A DNA stretch of 64,000 bases, taken from positions 3,782,501 through 3,846,500 of the forward strand of contig JAKJHU010000026.1 of NCBI GenBank assembly GCA_022316685.1, given 5' to 3'. The notes beneath the pieces were generated by a model. It saw nothing but the letters and a program-made list of their open reading frames with translations, was not told the origin of the DNA and did no database searches. This DNA comes from Progne subis subis. Taxonomy: Eukaryota; Chordata; Aves; Passeriformes; Hirundinidae. This document shows positions 51,430 to 63,762 of the stretch, piece after piece. Position numbers and translations under genes: made by a program. Position 1 is the first letter of the stretch; the number at the start of each line of letters is the position of its first letter.

Positions 51430-51961
51430 AAAAAGAAAAACCTTCCACTTACATCTTTCTTTTTAGACTGTTCCCAGCACTGAAACATGGGATCACCAGA
51501 ACCAAACTATTTGGATACAGGAAGTCATGTGAAGAGACAAAGGTTGCTAGAAGTCCTTGCTGTATATCTTGGAGAAAAATATACCCAACTGAAATCTTAT
51601 AGATTCTCAACTAACTATACCGAACAGCATTCCTCACTGAGGAGAGAAGAAAAATATTAGAAGGAAAAAAAACAAAAACAAAAACAAACAAACAAACAAA
51701 AACCCAAACCAAAACCAACCAACCAACCTATCTCAATGAAGAAAAGACATTTGGATTCAACTCATGAGAAATTCACTTATTGGACGGTTTGATTTTTTTT
51801 TCACTTTTCCATATATATGCATATATTTGATTTACATTAATTACTATAATACATTAATTACTATAATACACAAAAGTATTATGCATTTTCATATCCTAAA
51901 AAATACAATATTTTCTGTAATTTTCATGTATATACTAAAATCTTTCCAGAAAGCCTACAAT

Positions 51962-51992
<31 letters not shown>

Positions 51993-53098
51993 TTTTCTGA
52001 CTATTTGTTATGTCACTGAAATTCCAGATATTCTCTGTATGAATTTCTGACTGACATAAAATGCTGAATTATTCACTCAGATAAACCATTAATATGTACC
52101 ATCAGTTCTAATTTACATTTTTTATTTACCTGGATGAACCACTTAATTGTGATTACAATCAACAGAAAGTTACCTGAATGCATCTTTTATTACAGTCATT
52201 TTTAAGCTCTCACTGGATCATTCAGATGACAGATGACATACAGGTAGAATGTCCAATGGCATCAAGATTGAAAAATGAAGGTCCTTATTTTGAGAAGAAA
52301 AATCATGATGCATGGACTTAATCAGCAAAATCTCCATATGTAATTCAGCCCTTAAAATTTGATTATCTGGTCTAATGGAATTTATTCAATTGCAGTGAAG
52401 TGCTGTCACTAATCTATGTAAATTTGATTCAATTTACTTTTGTTTATTTAAGTTTGGTAGTACACTGTCCTAATTTTATCTTTGCATACTCAACTGATTT
52501 TTCCTTGTTTTTATATCAGTAGTCAGACCTATCCTGAAAATTTTCCAGTGGTTAGGTAGTTTTGTCTTGTTTATACCACGCCCATTTACAGAAGGTATTA
52601 ACATTAGTTCCTCATTATAAATAAAATGAAGTTAGGAAATCAATCAAAATCATGAAAATATGGAAACAATTTACTTACAATATAATGCTGGCATACCCAT
52701 GAAAACAACTTTGAAGAATCTTATTGTTAAACAATAAAGTCAGATAACTAAGGGAGAGAAAAAATGTGTCATTGCAAAATGGGGGAAAAGTGTCAAGGGA
52801 GGTAGCAGAAGTGGAGACACAACTGAGATGCTGCAATCCTCCTACACTAGATTTTTAGAAAATTAAATTCCCTTTAATCTGATCTATGCCAAAATCTTTC
52901 TTTGCTGTTAAAAATTATGCTAGTATCAATTATGTGCCAGTCTTTGGGCTTTTCTACTCTACAATTCATGATCACAGCTGTTCGTAGGAACTACCAGTGT
53001 AATGATCATAATTAGTCCAAATTAATGACTAATATTCAACCTTGTGATTTCTTCTGTCGTTAAGTAAGTTTAATTCTAGTGGTACATTCTTACTGCAG
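50761..53098. other. AT-rich spacer with A-rich repeats
   Basis: Contains the A-rich (AAAAAG)-type tract at about 51355-51440, an AAAC/AACC tract at about 51666-51727, a perfect 17-bp tandem duplication at 51834-51867, poly(A) at about 51962-51985 and the possible 48-base exon at 52196-52243. Confidence 0.4.
52196..52243 (+). other. Possible 48-base exon
   Basis: A good acceptor (CATCTTTTATTACAG ending at 52195) and a fair donor (CAG/GTAGAA at 52243/52244) enclose exactly 16 codons. Only one phase is open, reading SFLSSHWIIQMTDDIQ. Its phase (0/0) does not match that needed by the 53099-53180 candidate, so another exon would have to lie between. No product is recognised. Confidence 0.15.
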
Positions 53099-53180
53099 TT
53101 GATTGTCCAGGTGATACTCCAACAAGGAAGGAAGCACTAGACACGACTGCTGTGATCAACCAGAGAACTTACAGCCTTGT
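53099..53180 (+). other. Possible 82-base internal exon, product unknown
   Basis: A pyrimidine-rich acceptor (TACATTCTTACTGCAG ending at 53098) and a consensus donor (GTAAGT from 53181) bound 82 bases. One frame is fully open: two leading bases, 26 codons (53101-53178, starting DCPGDTPTRKEALDTT), then two bases. The peptide has a balanced composition, unlike translated AT-rich spacer. It lies 124 bases before the long open frame starting at 53305. Simple splicing gives the frame that ends after 18 codons there, not the long one. I do not recognise the gene. Confidence 0.3.
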
Positions 53181-53304
53181 GTAAGTGTCTCATTTGTTAC
53201 TGTTTATTTAAATACAAATCATAATTTGTGGCACACATTGCAACTATTGACTGTGGAGCCTTTCAACTTAATCAAGAATTATTTGATCTTCCAGCTCTTC
53301 TTAG

Positions 53305-53946
53305 CACCATGTCCAAAATTCAAGAAATCTTTTCAATCAGAAGGAGAATGGAACTAATTTAAGCCCTCGCAGTATTTCTGCTGAACGTCAGTACTTCAGA
53401 AACAGCACCAGTGCTCAGGCTCTTTGGGAGTGGCAAGAAATTACATGTTCTTCAGTGCCTTTTGTGCCTCCACAGAAAACAGCTCAGTCTGATGCTGAAG
53501 CACCCACCTGGAGCCACCCATATATTGCTAACCAGTTTACACAGACATCCTCCTCTCTGTATGTTTCCTCCGTTCAAACTGACCAAAAGCCACAATATAA
53601 CCCGTTGTGGGTTATGATGCGTAGATAAACTGAGGGAAGTCAAAGTGAAAAAATGGAAGTTTCTGTAGTTCCTTGTAACCAAAACTGCCTGCCATAGACA
53701 GGGAGGGATATGTTGTTTCTGGTATCCTGCTGCACCCTCCTAACCAGGAGTTATAGTCCCACTCACACTATTTCTGTGCCAGTGGGAATAACAGTGAGTA
53801 CAAATCCCCCTAGAAAATTCGAGTCTGTATTACAGCTTAAGAGTGGGAGAGAGAGTGGAAGCAAAGCTGCTGAATACGTGTGGTTTGCAAACAAGCAGGC
53901 TGCTGGAAGAGGACAGTCTCTGCTAAGGCAGCTGTTTACTACTTAG
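53305..53946 (+). pseudogene. Possible terminal exon or decayed coding segment, product unknown
   Basis: Immediately after an acceptor-like site (TTCCAGCTCTTCTTAG, AG at 53303-53304), one frame stays open for 107 codons to TAA at 53626-53628. It has no ATG near its start. The same frame continues with only one more stop (TAG 53695-53697) until TAG at 53944-53946: 214 codons with two internal stops in AT-rich DNA. The peptide is rich in Ser, Gln, Thr and Pro (for example ISAERQYFRNSTSAQALWEW and SSVQTDQKPQYNP), with no domain recognised. A second frame (TMSKIQEIF) overlaps its start across TTTT at 53330-53333, as if a small indel had shifted the frame. An ATAATAAA signal follows near 53969-53976. 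It could be a true last exon with 3' UTR, a pseudogene or chance. Confidence 0.35.
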
Positions 53947-53965
53947 AATATAGAAAACAAAACAA

Positions 53966-53976
53966 TATATAATAAA
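53966..53976 (+). terminator. Possible poly(A) signal
   Basis: The AATAAA within ATATAATAAAG lies 20-30 bases after the last stop of the open frame above. It fits the 3' end of a transcript from that candidate exon, but such motifs are common in AT-rich DNA. Confidence 0.2.
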
Positions 53977-53989
53977 GAATTCTTTCAGA

Positions 53990-54232
53990 AAAGATTTTGT
54001 TGTTAGACTACTCAAACTTTGCCACCATACATAATTTTTTCTATTAATTTGTAGCCAAATTGGTAATAAAGTTAAGTTATGCAAAGCTCTTTAAAGGCAG
54101 TTCTACTAGGGACTGCAAAAGCTGAATCAGGAAATTTCTTGCATAGACATAATGACAACATAAACATTTTCCACTGAGAAATTGAAGTAATGCAAACATG
54201 ACCATCAATTTATTTTCTTATACAGTTCCAAT
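53990..54232. other. Short spacer, nothing seen
   Basis: AT-rich, no recognised feature. Confidence 0.4.
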
Positions 54233-54475
54233 ATTATGGAATCAGAGAATGGTTTAGGTTGGAAGGAACCTCTGAAGATCATCTGGTCCAACTATCTGCT
54301 CAATTTGACCCACTTGGAGAAGATTGCTTAGTATTGCATTCAGTCAGCTTTTGGTTGTTTCCAAGTATGGAAAATCTAGAACCTCTCTGGTCACGGGTCA
54401 CCCTTTGCCAGTACTTGGTCACCTTCATAATAAATACACTTTTCCTCATGTTCAGACAGAATCCCCAGTGAATAG
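54233..54475 (-). mobile_element. CR1 LINE, 3' end fragment
   Basis: The reverse complement of the CR1 3' UTR: plus-strand GGTTTAGGTTGGAAGGAACC, then GAAGATCATCTGGTCCAACT. The terminal octamer has decayed (TATGGAATCAGAGAATGG at the left end). It is 5' truncated at about 54475. Confidence 0.88.
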
Positions 54476-57400
54476 AAAAATAATGATATGGTAATAATTT
54501 TCATAGATTAATTTAAAAACAAAACAAAACAAAAAAAACCCCACCAACTGGATGTTAAACAATTTGTAAATTACATATCATTAAGGAATTTTCCCCAGGA
54601 GATCCAAGCGTGATGGCCAGAGGAGATGATAGTCTGCACTTATGTTATTCACTAAAACTTCCTTTGTATGCATTCAACAATAATGGAACCTAATTAACTA
54701 TACACAATCCAAGGTTTACTTAAGGTTTAAATTAAACAGAATAATCTTTTATTCAATAAGATTTATTTCTGTTGAAATTTCCAAACCAAGCTCAGACTAC
54801 CACAGCATATCCAGACATTGAACAGTAAGAGTTCATAACTAAAACAGCTTGCAAGGACTCACTTGACACATGAGCAGCTAAAGACTTATCACAAAGAATA
54901 GCATTAAGTAAAATTCTGAAGAGCGAGGGCTGTTATCAGGCTTCTCTTATGTGACTAATAGAACCGTGCAGAATGTAGCACACATTGTCCCGGGATGGAT
55001 CTTCCCTTCACATTCACGTTTGTTATATAGCCACAGTTGCTATTTAAGTTTCATGCCAGCCTAAATTGAATGCTAAAAATAATGCCTGCTTATTAAAGGT
55101 GTCTCTTCTAATGTCTTAACATATGCAACAGAAAAAGGTTTGCTTACTGATCAGAAGCAATGTAAGTCAGTTTTTTTCTTCCTGTTTTTGAAGTAAGACA
55201 TAACTGAGAAGATTGCTTTTACATTTTTAAAAAAATGTAGATATGTAGATGAGGCTCTTGGAATATTATCTAAGTTTGTCACTCTCATTTGCAAAGGAAA
55301 AAAATATTGGTCTACTGCTGTAGCTGTTACAGTCATGGCATATTTCTTCAACACAAAACAAAGCACTGCAAAATAATGATGTGTACCTCATGTATGCTCA
55401 GCAAAACTAAGATGGAGAGTGGTGAAGGTGAGATAAAATGTAGTTACCTTGTGAACAGTGAGAGTTGGCAGTTTTGCAGACTGAAATATTTAATCCACTA
55501 AAAACAGAGTTCCTCCATTAGCTGCACCAAAGAAGACTTCACTAACGCTCATAATGCGGATAAACATTTTGAAATGTGTGTTACCTGTTAAAGAGTGAAT
55601 GTATCTCCAAAAGAAATGCTATCCACTAAAATATTTACACTGGTAAAACTACATCAGTCTACGCTTAATATCTGTATGCCTGTGTTTCACAGGACAATTT
55701 ACATATCTCAAGGACACCTATTCCATAGCCAATAACTCTGATTAGAAAAAAATCAAGTTATTTGAAACTGCATTACAAAAGAAATCCCAACCCATTAATT
55801 ACATCAAAAATGACCTTGGTATTACAGATATATTCACTATCCTCTACGACATTCAGATAAAGTTGACTGCACTATATATCAAGCACTATGATATTCTGAA
55901 GTGCAGAGTCATAAATCTGTGCCTGTTTATGTGTTTACTGACTCATATGCTGGAAAACCCTAGTGATTATTACAACTATTATTCCAACACTGCTATGCTT
56001 AAAAAGACTCCGATGTGAATATATTTAAGGTGGACTGCATCTAGCCAGGGAGAAGTCACAAAGGAGAAATAAAAGATTGCCAGAAATCATCCTGACTGCT
56101 CTACAGGACACGAAAGTAATTTTCTTGTGGACAAACCAGCACTTTATGCAGACCATATAATCCCTATAAATTCTTTCATGGAGAAAAAGTAGTGTTTTAT
56201 ATGCAAGATTTGAAAGTCTTTCTACAGGGAAAAAAAACCCAAAACAAACAAAAAACAACACACTGAATTATGTTCTAAAAATATAGTAGTAAAAGTTGTT
56301 GTTAAATCTGTATTAAAATGTTATCAGTCTCCTCTAAATTCTTTAAAAACAGAGGCAAATCAAGTCAGAGAAAGAAAGACAAGAACAAAGCATTCCAGCA
56401 GTAAGATAGTTAAGACAAGAGCAAAGGTAGAAGAAGACCTCAGTCTGGCCAGAGAGTATAAAGTTCTGAAAAGTCAATATATTCAACAGAAAAGCCATCT
56501 AAAGCCATCTAAAACAAATAATGTAACAGCTGAAAGTTATGACACATCTGCATGCATGAATTATTTCTCTGTATCAATTTACAATAGGGAGCCAAGAGGC
56601 AGGACAAAAATAAAATTATTAGTCCTAGTCCTAAAAATCCATCTTTTCTGACATAATGAATATGAATGAAGATCATTGTTCTCCCTTTATGATTCCGCTT
56701 AGGATGCAAAACAAACTCTCTCAGTACAACTTTCTGTCTGAAGACCTAAAACTTAACCAGTTTAGAAATGTCACCACCACTATATGGATTAAGTACACAA
56801 GAGCTTTATTTGAGTTCCACAGACATTAGTGGAGATATCTTCTACACAGCAGAACTCCATCAAGCATACAGCTTTTGCACAGTTGTTGACATTAGACTTA
56901 TTAATTTGAGTGATTGTCTATCTGTAAAAGATTCACAATCAGGCATAGTTTATAAATCTCAGAGCTCTTAACTCACATGAACTACAGGTGTATTCCCAGA
57001 GACAATAGCTTATTTTCTTGAAGAAAACAGAGTAAAAATTGCCTAAATTTCTGCCAGTTTAATGTTGGAAACAAGGATGTAGGAACCAGTAGAGTCCTAT
57101 TTTGTATTTGAAGAAACCTCTAAGATTAAAAAGAGCTATTCCAGGATGCACTTCAATTTGTTTCAGCATTACATCACATAATCGCTTCAAAAGAACAATT
57201 TTAAACTTCACTGTAAGCAATCCAAGTTTTATGTCCCTCATTATTCTAAAAACTTAACCAAAGTAAGGACACAGTGAAGAGAGTAAATGAATGAAATAAA
57301 ATCACAGCAAATTAACAAATATGTTCACTTTAAAAGTACCAACATGTATACCTAAAGAATGAAAATTTACAGCAGATTTGGACCAATATCCAACTCTTCA

Positions 57401-58291
57401 TATTCATGTAAAAATGTGCTCATATGTGTATATACACATGCATAAGTGTATACAGACACGTGTAAATATATATATATAGTGGTAATGTGAAGGCATGTTT
57501 TTCTACTATCCAAAACACCTGGAATGCAGGAAGCAACCTGGTCTCATATCCTATTTCTCAAAAGTAACCCATGCAGTTGTTTTCTGACTATGCTCTGCTA
57601 CCATTCATCTTCAGGGAAAAAAAAAAAAAAAAAAAAAAATCTTACATAAGTATACTTTTACCTATTCAGGTATGAACCTCCCTGTCTGTTCTGTTGCTAC
57701 ACACTTGTTGTTGCTCAGTTTCCATTTCTTCTACCATTGTGATTATTTTATTCCTTCCCAAGTTCTGCTCTTCCACATAGGTTGCTGGGCAAATTTAAGT
57801 AACAGTGCAGTTTTTAGAGCTATTCACATTTAATTTTTCATTGTTTCCAGTCAATAACCAGTAACATATTTCCCTACTTTTGTCTTTTAAAGGAGCAAGT
57901 GGTCTCCCTCTCTTTCTTCTTCTTGCTCTTCCTTTATTACAGTCTAAAATACAGATCCCTTCCTTTATTACTTAGACTTGAGAGCTGTTACTGCTTATAT
58001 TTTTAAGGCTTTTGCATTGACATTTCTAACTGACAAAACAAAAATCAGTAAACAAAATCAGTACATATTTTTTCATGCCTTCAAGAATAATGCTCCTGTC
58101 TATATATATATAACACAGATTCCCTGTAAAACTGTTTAAACTTTAAGCTATAACCAAGCTGAGCATGATCAAAGTTACTTCTGGAGGGAGATGACTTTCT
58201 GCTATTTCCTCAAGGGCAAAGATCTGACACCTGCAGTTCAGAAATTACTGGACTAATCTGCATATGCATAACCTCCAATGTTTTGACAGTG
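54476..58291. other. AT-rich spacer, no gene seen
   Basis: No gene or interspersed repeat recognised. It has an AAAC-rich tract at about 54513-54540, a TA/TG-rich stretch at about 57420-57478 and poly(A) at about 57617-57639. Confidence 0.4.
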
Positions 58292-58292
58292 A

Positions 58293-58341
<49 letters not shown>

Positions 58342-58342
58342 G
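58292..58342. repeat. (AAT)n trinucleotide microsatellite
   Basis: About 16 perfect AAT/TAA units. Frames through it give poly-Ile or poly-Leu and are not genes. Confidence 0.95.
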
Positions 58343-59843
58343 TAATAAAGCACCCAAGAAATGGCTATAGCATGGCATGCTGCCTTCTATGCCCTTGCAG
58401 CAGCCATATGGCAAATAGAGACAAGTCTTCCTCCACCAGCTTGGCTGAGGATTCTTTTGCTGACCAGCCTTATTCCCTGGGAGCATACTAAATAGAACAT
58501 TGAGATCTGATCACCTTTGTAAGCAGAGAGATCCAAAAATTAACATTAGAATTTTACTGCTTTTATTAAGCTCTAGCACAAAATTATATTTGTAGCCTTC
58601 TATTAGAATTATTGAATAATTTGGATTGGAAAAGACCCTTAAGATTTAGTTCGATTGTTAACTCAATGTTATTGATGTAGTCTTACAGTTTACTGCTCTT
58701 CTGCATTAGATAAAATTATATTAAAAAATAAAACAAAAACAAACCATGCTCCTTTCTTCTTGTTGTACTTGTAAGATATAACCTTAGCAATTGTCAGGTA
58801 ATTTTGTTCCTTGCCTTACAGTAAATTATATCCTCCTCCTGCTGCTGAGTTGCATAATCTGTGCAATGTGGGTGATTATTCTCTCTTTGCTAGTACAATG
58901 TAGAGAAACATTGAGAGAAATCTGAGGAAATGCAAGCTCTTTTTCAACCAAGTTTATGACATTTGTTAGTGTGGCTGAAAACAGACATAAATGGGATTTA
59001 GCCAGTATTGAACAGACCGATGTAGGAAATCTGAGATGCCAACCATAACAAAAATTCCAATTTACAGTAAACATACATGAGGAGATCATATGGAACCCTG
59101 AGATACTTAAAAAAATTGATTATTACACATTCTTGGATGAACAGTTCATTCATTGATCAATAACTTCACTTTCTCTTTACAGCAGACACAATGCAGTATT
59201 ACATTGCACTAGCAGCTCTGAAATGATAAGGCAGCAGCAAGATTGGATTATTCCCCACAAGTTTTTCATTAGTCAGCAGAAGAAAATAACTAAAACTAAA
59301 TTTAAAGTGTTATTTTCATAACTAGAAACACCAATCTTTCATCAAACATTAAAACCATCTTTCTTATGCATTTTTTTAATTAAGTTGTGAACTTAGTTTA
59401 AAAAAAATGCATAATATTATCTAAACACATTTTTTTTAAAAAAATAAGACTAATGTTAAACAAGGGATATGATGATTTTGAAGTATCTCTGATAATACCT
59501 AGGAGAATTTCTGTTGGCACACTACTGGCATTTCAATTCTCATGTTGAAATTTACATGTCCCCTGGAAAAAATCACTTTAATGAGTCTAAGTTTGCTTTG
59601 AATACATTTAAACATTTAGAAACATATTTAGAATAGAACCATTTTGAGAAATTTTCTTCTCTCCTTTCCCCCCAAGTAGTTCTGATACAAGTCTTGTGAC
59701 AGTAGCTAGGATATACTGCAACTAGTGTAACACATCCAAGCAGCTGAAGTGGTAGATTATTAGAAAAAGTTCACCTTCTAAGACACATCATGATTAAAGT
59801 GAGGTGATTAAAGAAGAGGATTGAGTATGAGAGATTACTTTTA
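58343..59843. other. Spacer with a CR1 scrap
   Basis: AT-rich. The only recognisable element is the short CR1 terminal piece at 58604-58660. Confidence 0.4.
58604..58660 (-). mobile_element. Short CR1 3' terminal fragment
   Basis: Plus-strand AATTTGGATTGGAAAAGACC followed by CTTAAGATTTAGTTCGATTG is the reverse complement of the last CR1 bases. Confidence 0.6.
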
Positions 59844-60495
59844 TCATAGAATAATCATGCAATGGGCTGAAAGAGAGCTTTAAAAGTTGTCCTCCTACCA
59901 TGAACAGGTACATTTTAAGGATCTCATTTCTTTTAATTTAAAACAAATAACCCTCGTTCTGTCACAATCACTCTGCTAAAAAGTTTATCTCTGTCTTCCT
60001 TATAAGACCTCTTTAGGTACTGAAAGGCTGCAATAAAGTCTGCCTGAAGTTTTCCGTTCTCAAGGCTGAAAAAAACCAGCTCTCAGCCTGTCCTCACAGG
60101 AGACTCCATTCCCTGTGATGGTGTTGGTGGACCTCCTCTGACCCCATTCCAACAGCTGCTTGCTGGGTGCCCCAGAGTGGGATGCAGTAGTCCATTGTTT
60201 TCTACAGCCCAGGATACTGTTGGCTCTCATGGCTGAGAGTGCACATGGCCAGCTCATGTTCAGCTTCTCACCTGCCAGCCACTCCAAGACCATGTTTGCA
60301 GGGCTGCTCTCGATTTGTTCGTCCCCAGCCTGTATTAGCAGTGCAGTTTGCCCTGACTTGGGTGCAGCACCTTGTACTCGGCCTTCTTGAATCTTATGAG
60401 ATTTCCAACCTCTCAGGCTTGTCCAGTGCCCTCTGGATGGCAGCCCATTCCTCAGGTATCTTGTATTTCTCACTCAGCTTGGGGTCACTCCGTTT
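59844..60495 (-). mobile_element. CR1 LINE, 3' part
   Basis: Minus-strand CR1 of about 650 bp. From the left it shows the terminal octamer (ATCATAGAATAATCATG), then the 3' UTR. Next comes the ORF2 C-terminus, where plus-strand CTCTCAGCCTGTCCTCACAG is the reverse complement of the LRELG-coding region. Further upstream is a CR1 segment around ACTCAGCTTGGGGTCA. A residual frame at 60060-60473 has no intact domain. It is 5' truncated near 60495. Confidence 0.88.
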
Positions 60496-61493
60496 GGTTT
60501 TCTTCAGGAAAAAAAATGTCATAGCTATTGTTTGCCATTGTATACAATAATAAACATGGTATACAATTGGGTTTTTTCCCATATATTTTTAATATTTTAC
60601 TAACCTTGCATCAAAGTGTCATGTTCTAGTTTAAGTGTATTTTTTAAAGAGACACTCTGTCTGGTTTGAATCCCCCTTACCCCCCCAGTTTATAATTGGC
60701 TTGTATTTCCCCCCTCTGTTTGAAATTTTCATCAGATCCTCATGGTCACTATGGCAGGTTACCTAATCTGCATCTTCTTAAAACTAAATATTTCATTGTA
60801 ATCCTTTCTAATCACAGCAAAAGAAAGCTGAAAAATGAGTAGATTGAAACTGCAATCCCTTGAACTAAATTCTCAACATCTTCAATGGAAAGAAGGAATA
60901 CTCTCTCATTTCAACACCTGCTTTCATCTGCTCTCTTGGGTTCTTCCTGCTGTGAACACCCTAAAGGCTATTTCTCCTCTGAGCACACAGATCTCCTTTT
61001 AAGCCAGAGATTTACATTTTATACACTTAACATTCTGTGCACTTGAGTGCGCTTACCATTTGCTTTTTTCTGCAGCTATAAATAATATTAAGAGAATATC
61101 AGTGTCGAGGTGCCTTATCCACACATATGCAATGGAAGCAGCAGGTTTCACAAAACATTTGTCAACATAACATTTGGAGTTTTCACACTGCTTTCATTTG
61201 AAAAAGCAAGTCCTGTTACAAATGGTTTTCTCTGGACAAAGCGGTATTCAATTATTCAAATTACTTTACGCTATAATAGTTGTACCAAGCATTGTTAATT
61301 TTATTAATGTTGAACACTATTAACATTTTAAACAGTGATATTTTAATTCACTGCTTAGACAAAGGTTTGTGAATAAATATAATAAACAAGAATAGATGGC
61401 TAATTTATTGGACAAATAATATACATAGCTTGCTAAACTGATAAAGTCTTTATTGAAGGTTTTTTGGTTGTTGTTGTTTTGTTTGTTTGTTTG

Positions 61494-61524
<31 letters not shown>

Positions 61525-62043
61525 TTTGGTAGTCCAGACCACACGTTGTATAATATAATCTGATGCTAGTGATTAAAAACGACAAAAAAGTCATTGGCAA
61601 AGCCCTTTTAAACAAATATTTTCTGTAGGAGAGAGGGAGATGGAACCAGTTATTGCAAGTAGAAGAAGGGAACATATTTGAAAATTAAATCAGAGATTCT
61701 GTATCCTGACTAAAATGGAATTTCTATGTATCTGAAGTCATATTCCTCCCACCCTTCAAGATGCCTGTGGACTTTTCTGCAAAGTTCAAACAATAAGCAT
61801 TTTTTTTAGTATTGAAGCTCAATTAAGTTTATGAAAAGCCCTATCTTCAAGCAAATAATGCATTCCTTAAGGCAGTGCAAGTTATCTATGCTTTACATTT
61901 TACCATATTTACTCAGATGGTAGCACCTTATGCCTAGATACTAGGCTTCTGAAGTCTAAAAAATTTCTACTGAGTCTTTTTAGCAGACCAAAAAACCAAC
62001 TTTAATTTAATGTTTTGCTTGATGGAATATTTGCAGATCTTTC

Positions 62044-62070
62044 TTTAATTCAAAATCATTTTGAATTAAA
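62044..62070. repeat. Perfect inverted repeat, 13-base arms
   Basis: Arm TTTAATTCAAAAT (62044-62056), one spacer base, then its exact reverse complement (62058-62070). Confidence 0.9.
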
Positions 62071-62694
62071 TTAAAGTGATTTGAATGAGGTTTTTGAAAA
62101 ATGCCTCCCACAGTTTACTGTAATTTATTCAATAGAGTAATCTCCTGGCAGGTACCAAGCTTATTTTGACCGTCCGTATTACTACTTGAGTGTTTGAAAG
62201 AATATGAGACTTAAAGAAGAAATGAAATTCCCATTTTCCCAAAAGATTATGTTCACAAGAGTATAAAGAAGAGTGAAGATGGAAAATAGTATATAGGAGA
62301 GTTGCTGACACTGCCTCTTCTTCCCAAAGGAATAAATAAGCATCGTATTTTCATTTTTTCCCCCAGACTTTAGCCCTTCAATATCTAATCTTTTGAATAG
62401 CTATGTTTAATATATTTAAGTATATGTTTGAAAATTGCCACAAGACAAGTTGAAAAAGGTCTATAATGCAGAACCGGTGATTAGCAAAAATCAACCTGTA
62501 GAGATTTTTTTTTTTTTTTTTTTTTTTTAATTATATGTGTGGTAATACTAAAAATATGTTAATAATGCTTTCAATAATGCAGCTAGTCAAATAGTATATA
62601 TCCTTTACTGCAGTAATAACCTGATATTAAATTTCAGTTAATCATCCTAGCTGTACTTACCATGTAGTTTAAAGTATAAGGACACCAGTCAACT

Positions 62695-62792
62695 AAAAAA
62701 AAAAAAAAAAACAACAAAACAAAAAACAAAAATCAAAAAACAAAAAAACACAAAAAAAAAAACCAAAAAAAAAAAAAAAACAACAAACAAAA
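62695..62792. repeat. A-rich low-complexity tract
   Basis: Long A runs broken by single C, giving AAC/AAAC-like units. Confidence 0.9.
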
Positions 62793-63731
62793 CCCACAAT
62801 ATTATATTGATATTATAATAATTTTCCATAATCTTTCTTGTACTGAAGGTAAGACCACCTACTGATTATTTCCATTGACCAGGTTCCTAAACAAATTCAT
62901 GTCTGCATTTACTTTGAATCATACAATCATGTGTAGCAAGTACAAAAAATGTGATTCAAGGGCAACTATTTAGAAGAAATTACCCTGGACTTGTTAGCTG
63001 ATTTTATCAAAAGACACATTGGTATTATGGAATAAATGACAAGGATAAGTCTGTCCCCTAAGCAGCAAAAGAGGAACAGACTTGAAGAAAGTTAGTGGTG
63101 ACATTCAGCAATTGTATCTGTGTGAGGAAGTTCCTCTACAGTAATATAATGATACAGATAAGCTTTGATGAATCTGATAATAAAATAATTTTTCAATAGA
63201 AAAAAAAAAAAAAAAATCTAGGGAACTAGTATATCTCACTTTCAGCTATTAATTCAATGCTAATTTGGGCATAAAAAGCTGTGTTAATTTTATTTAATAA
63301 TTAATCTTCTGTTTAATGATAATATTTACTTCTCTTTTATTTAAAATTTTCATGTATGATTTTAAAAAGAAAATTTAAAAATTGTTGTTAATCCCATATG
63401 AAAAATAAAATGTTATATTTATCTTCATGGTAGACTTCTTATGCAGATTTTTACACTGAAAAATGTCGTAATTTCTCCAAGTTAGACTTCTTTAGGAAAT
63501 GACTAATAGTAGCATGTCCTCCCAATCCCTGGCACAAGAGTTGAAATTTTAGCCTGGGAAGTCTGCCCTAAGTAAACATATTTAATGTGTGGACTTGGTC
63601 TTCTCTATGCTTTCACTCATAGCCATCTGCTATGTGGGCACTGTTCCCATTCACAAGAGAATTGCAAATTTTCCTTAGAGTATTCATGGCAAGAAGAGGA
63701 AAAATAAGCCAAGGCTTTCCTCTTCTACCAG

Positions 63732-63762
<31 letters not shown>

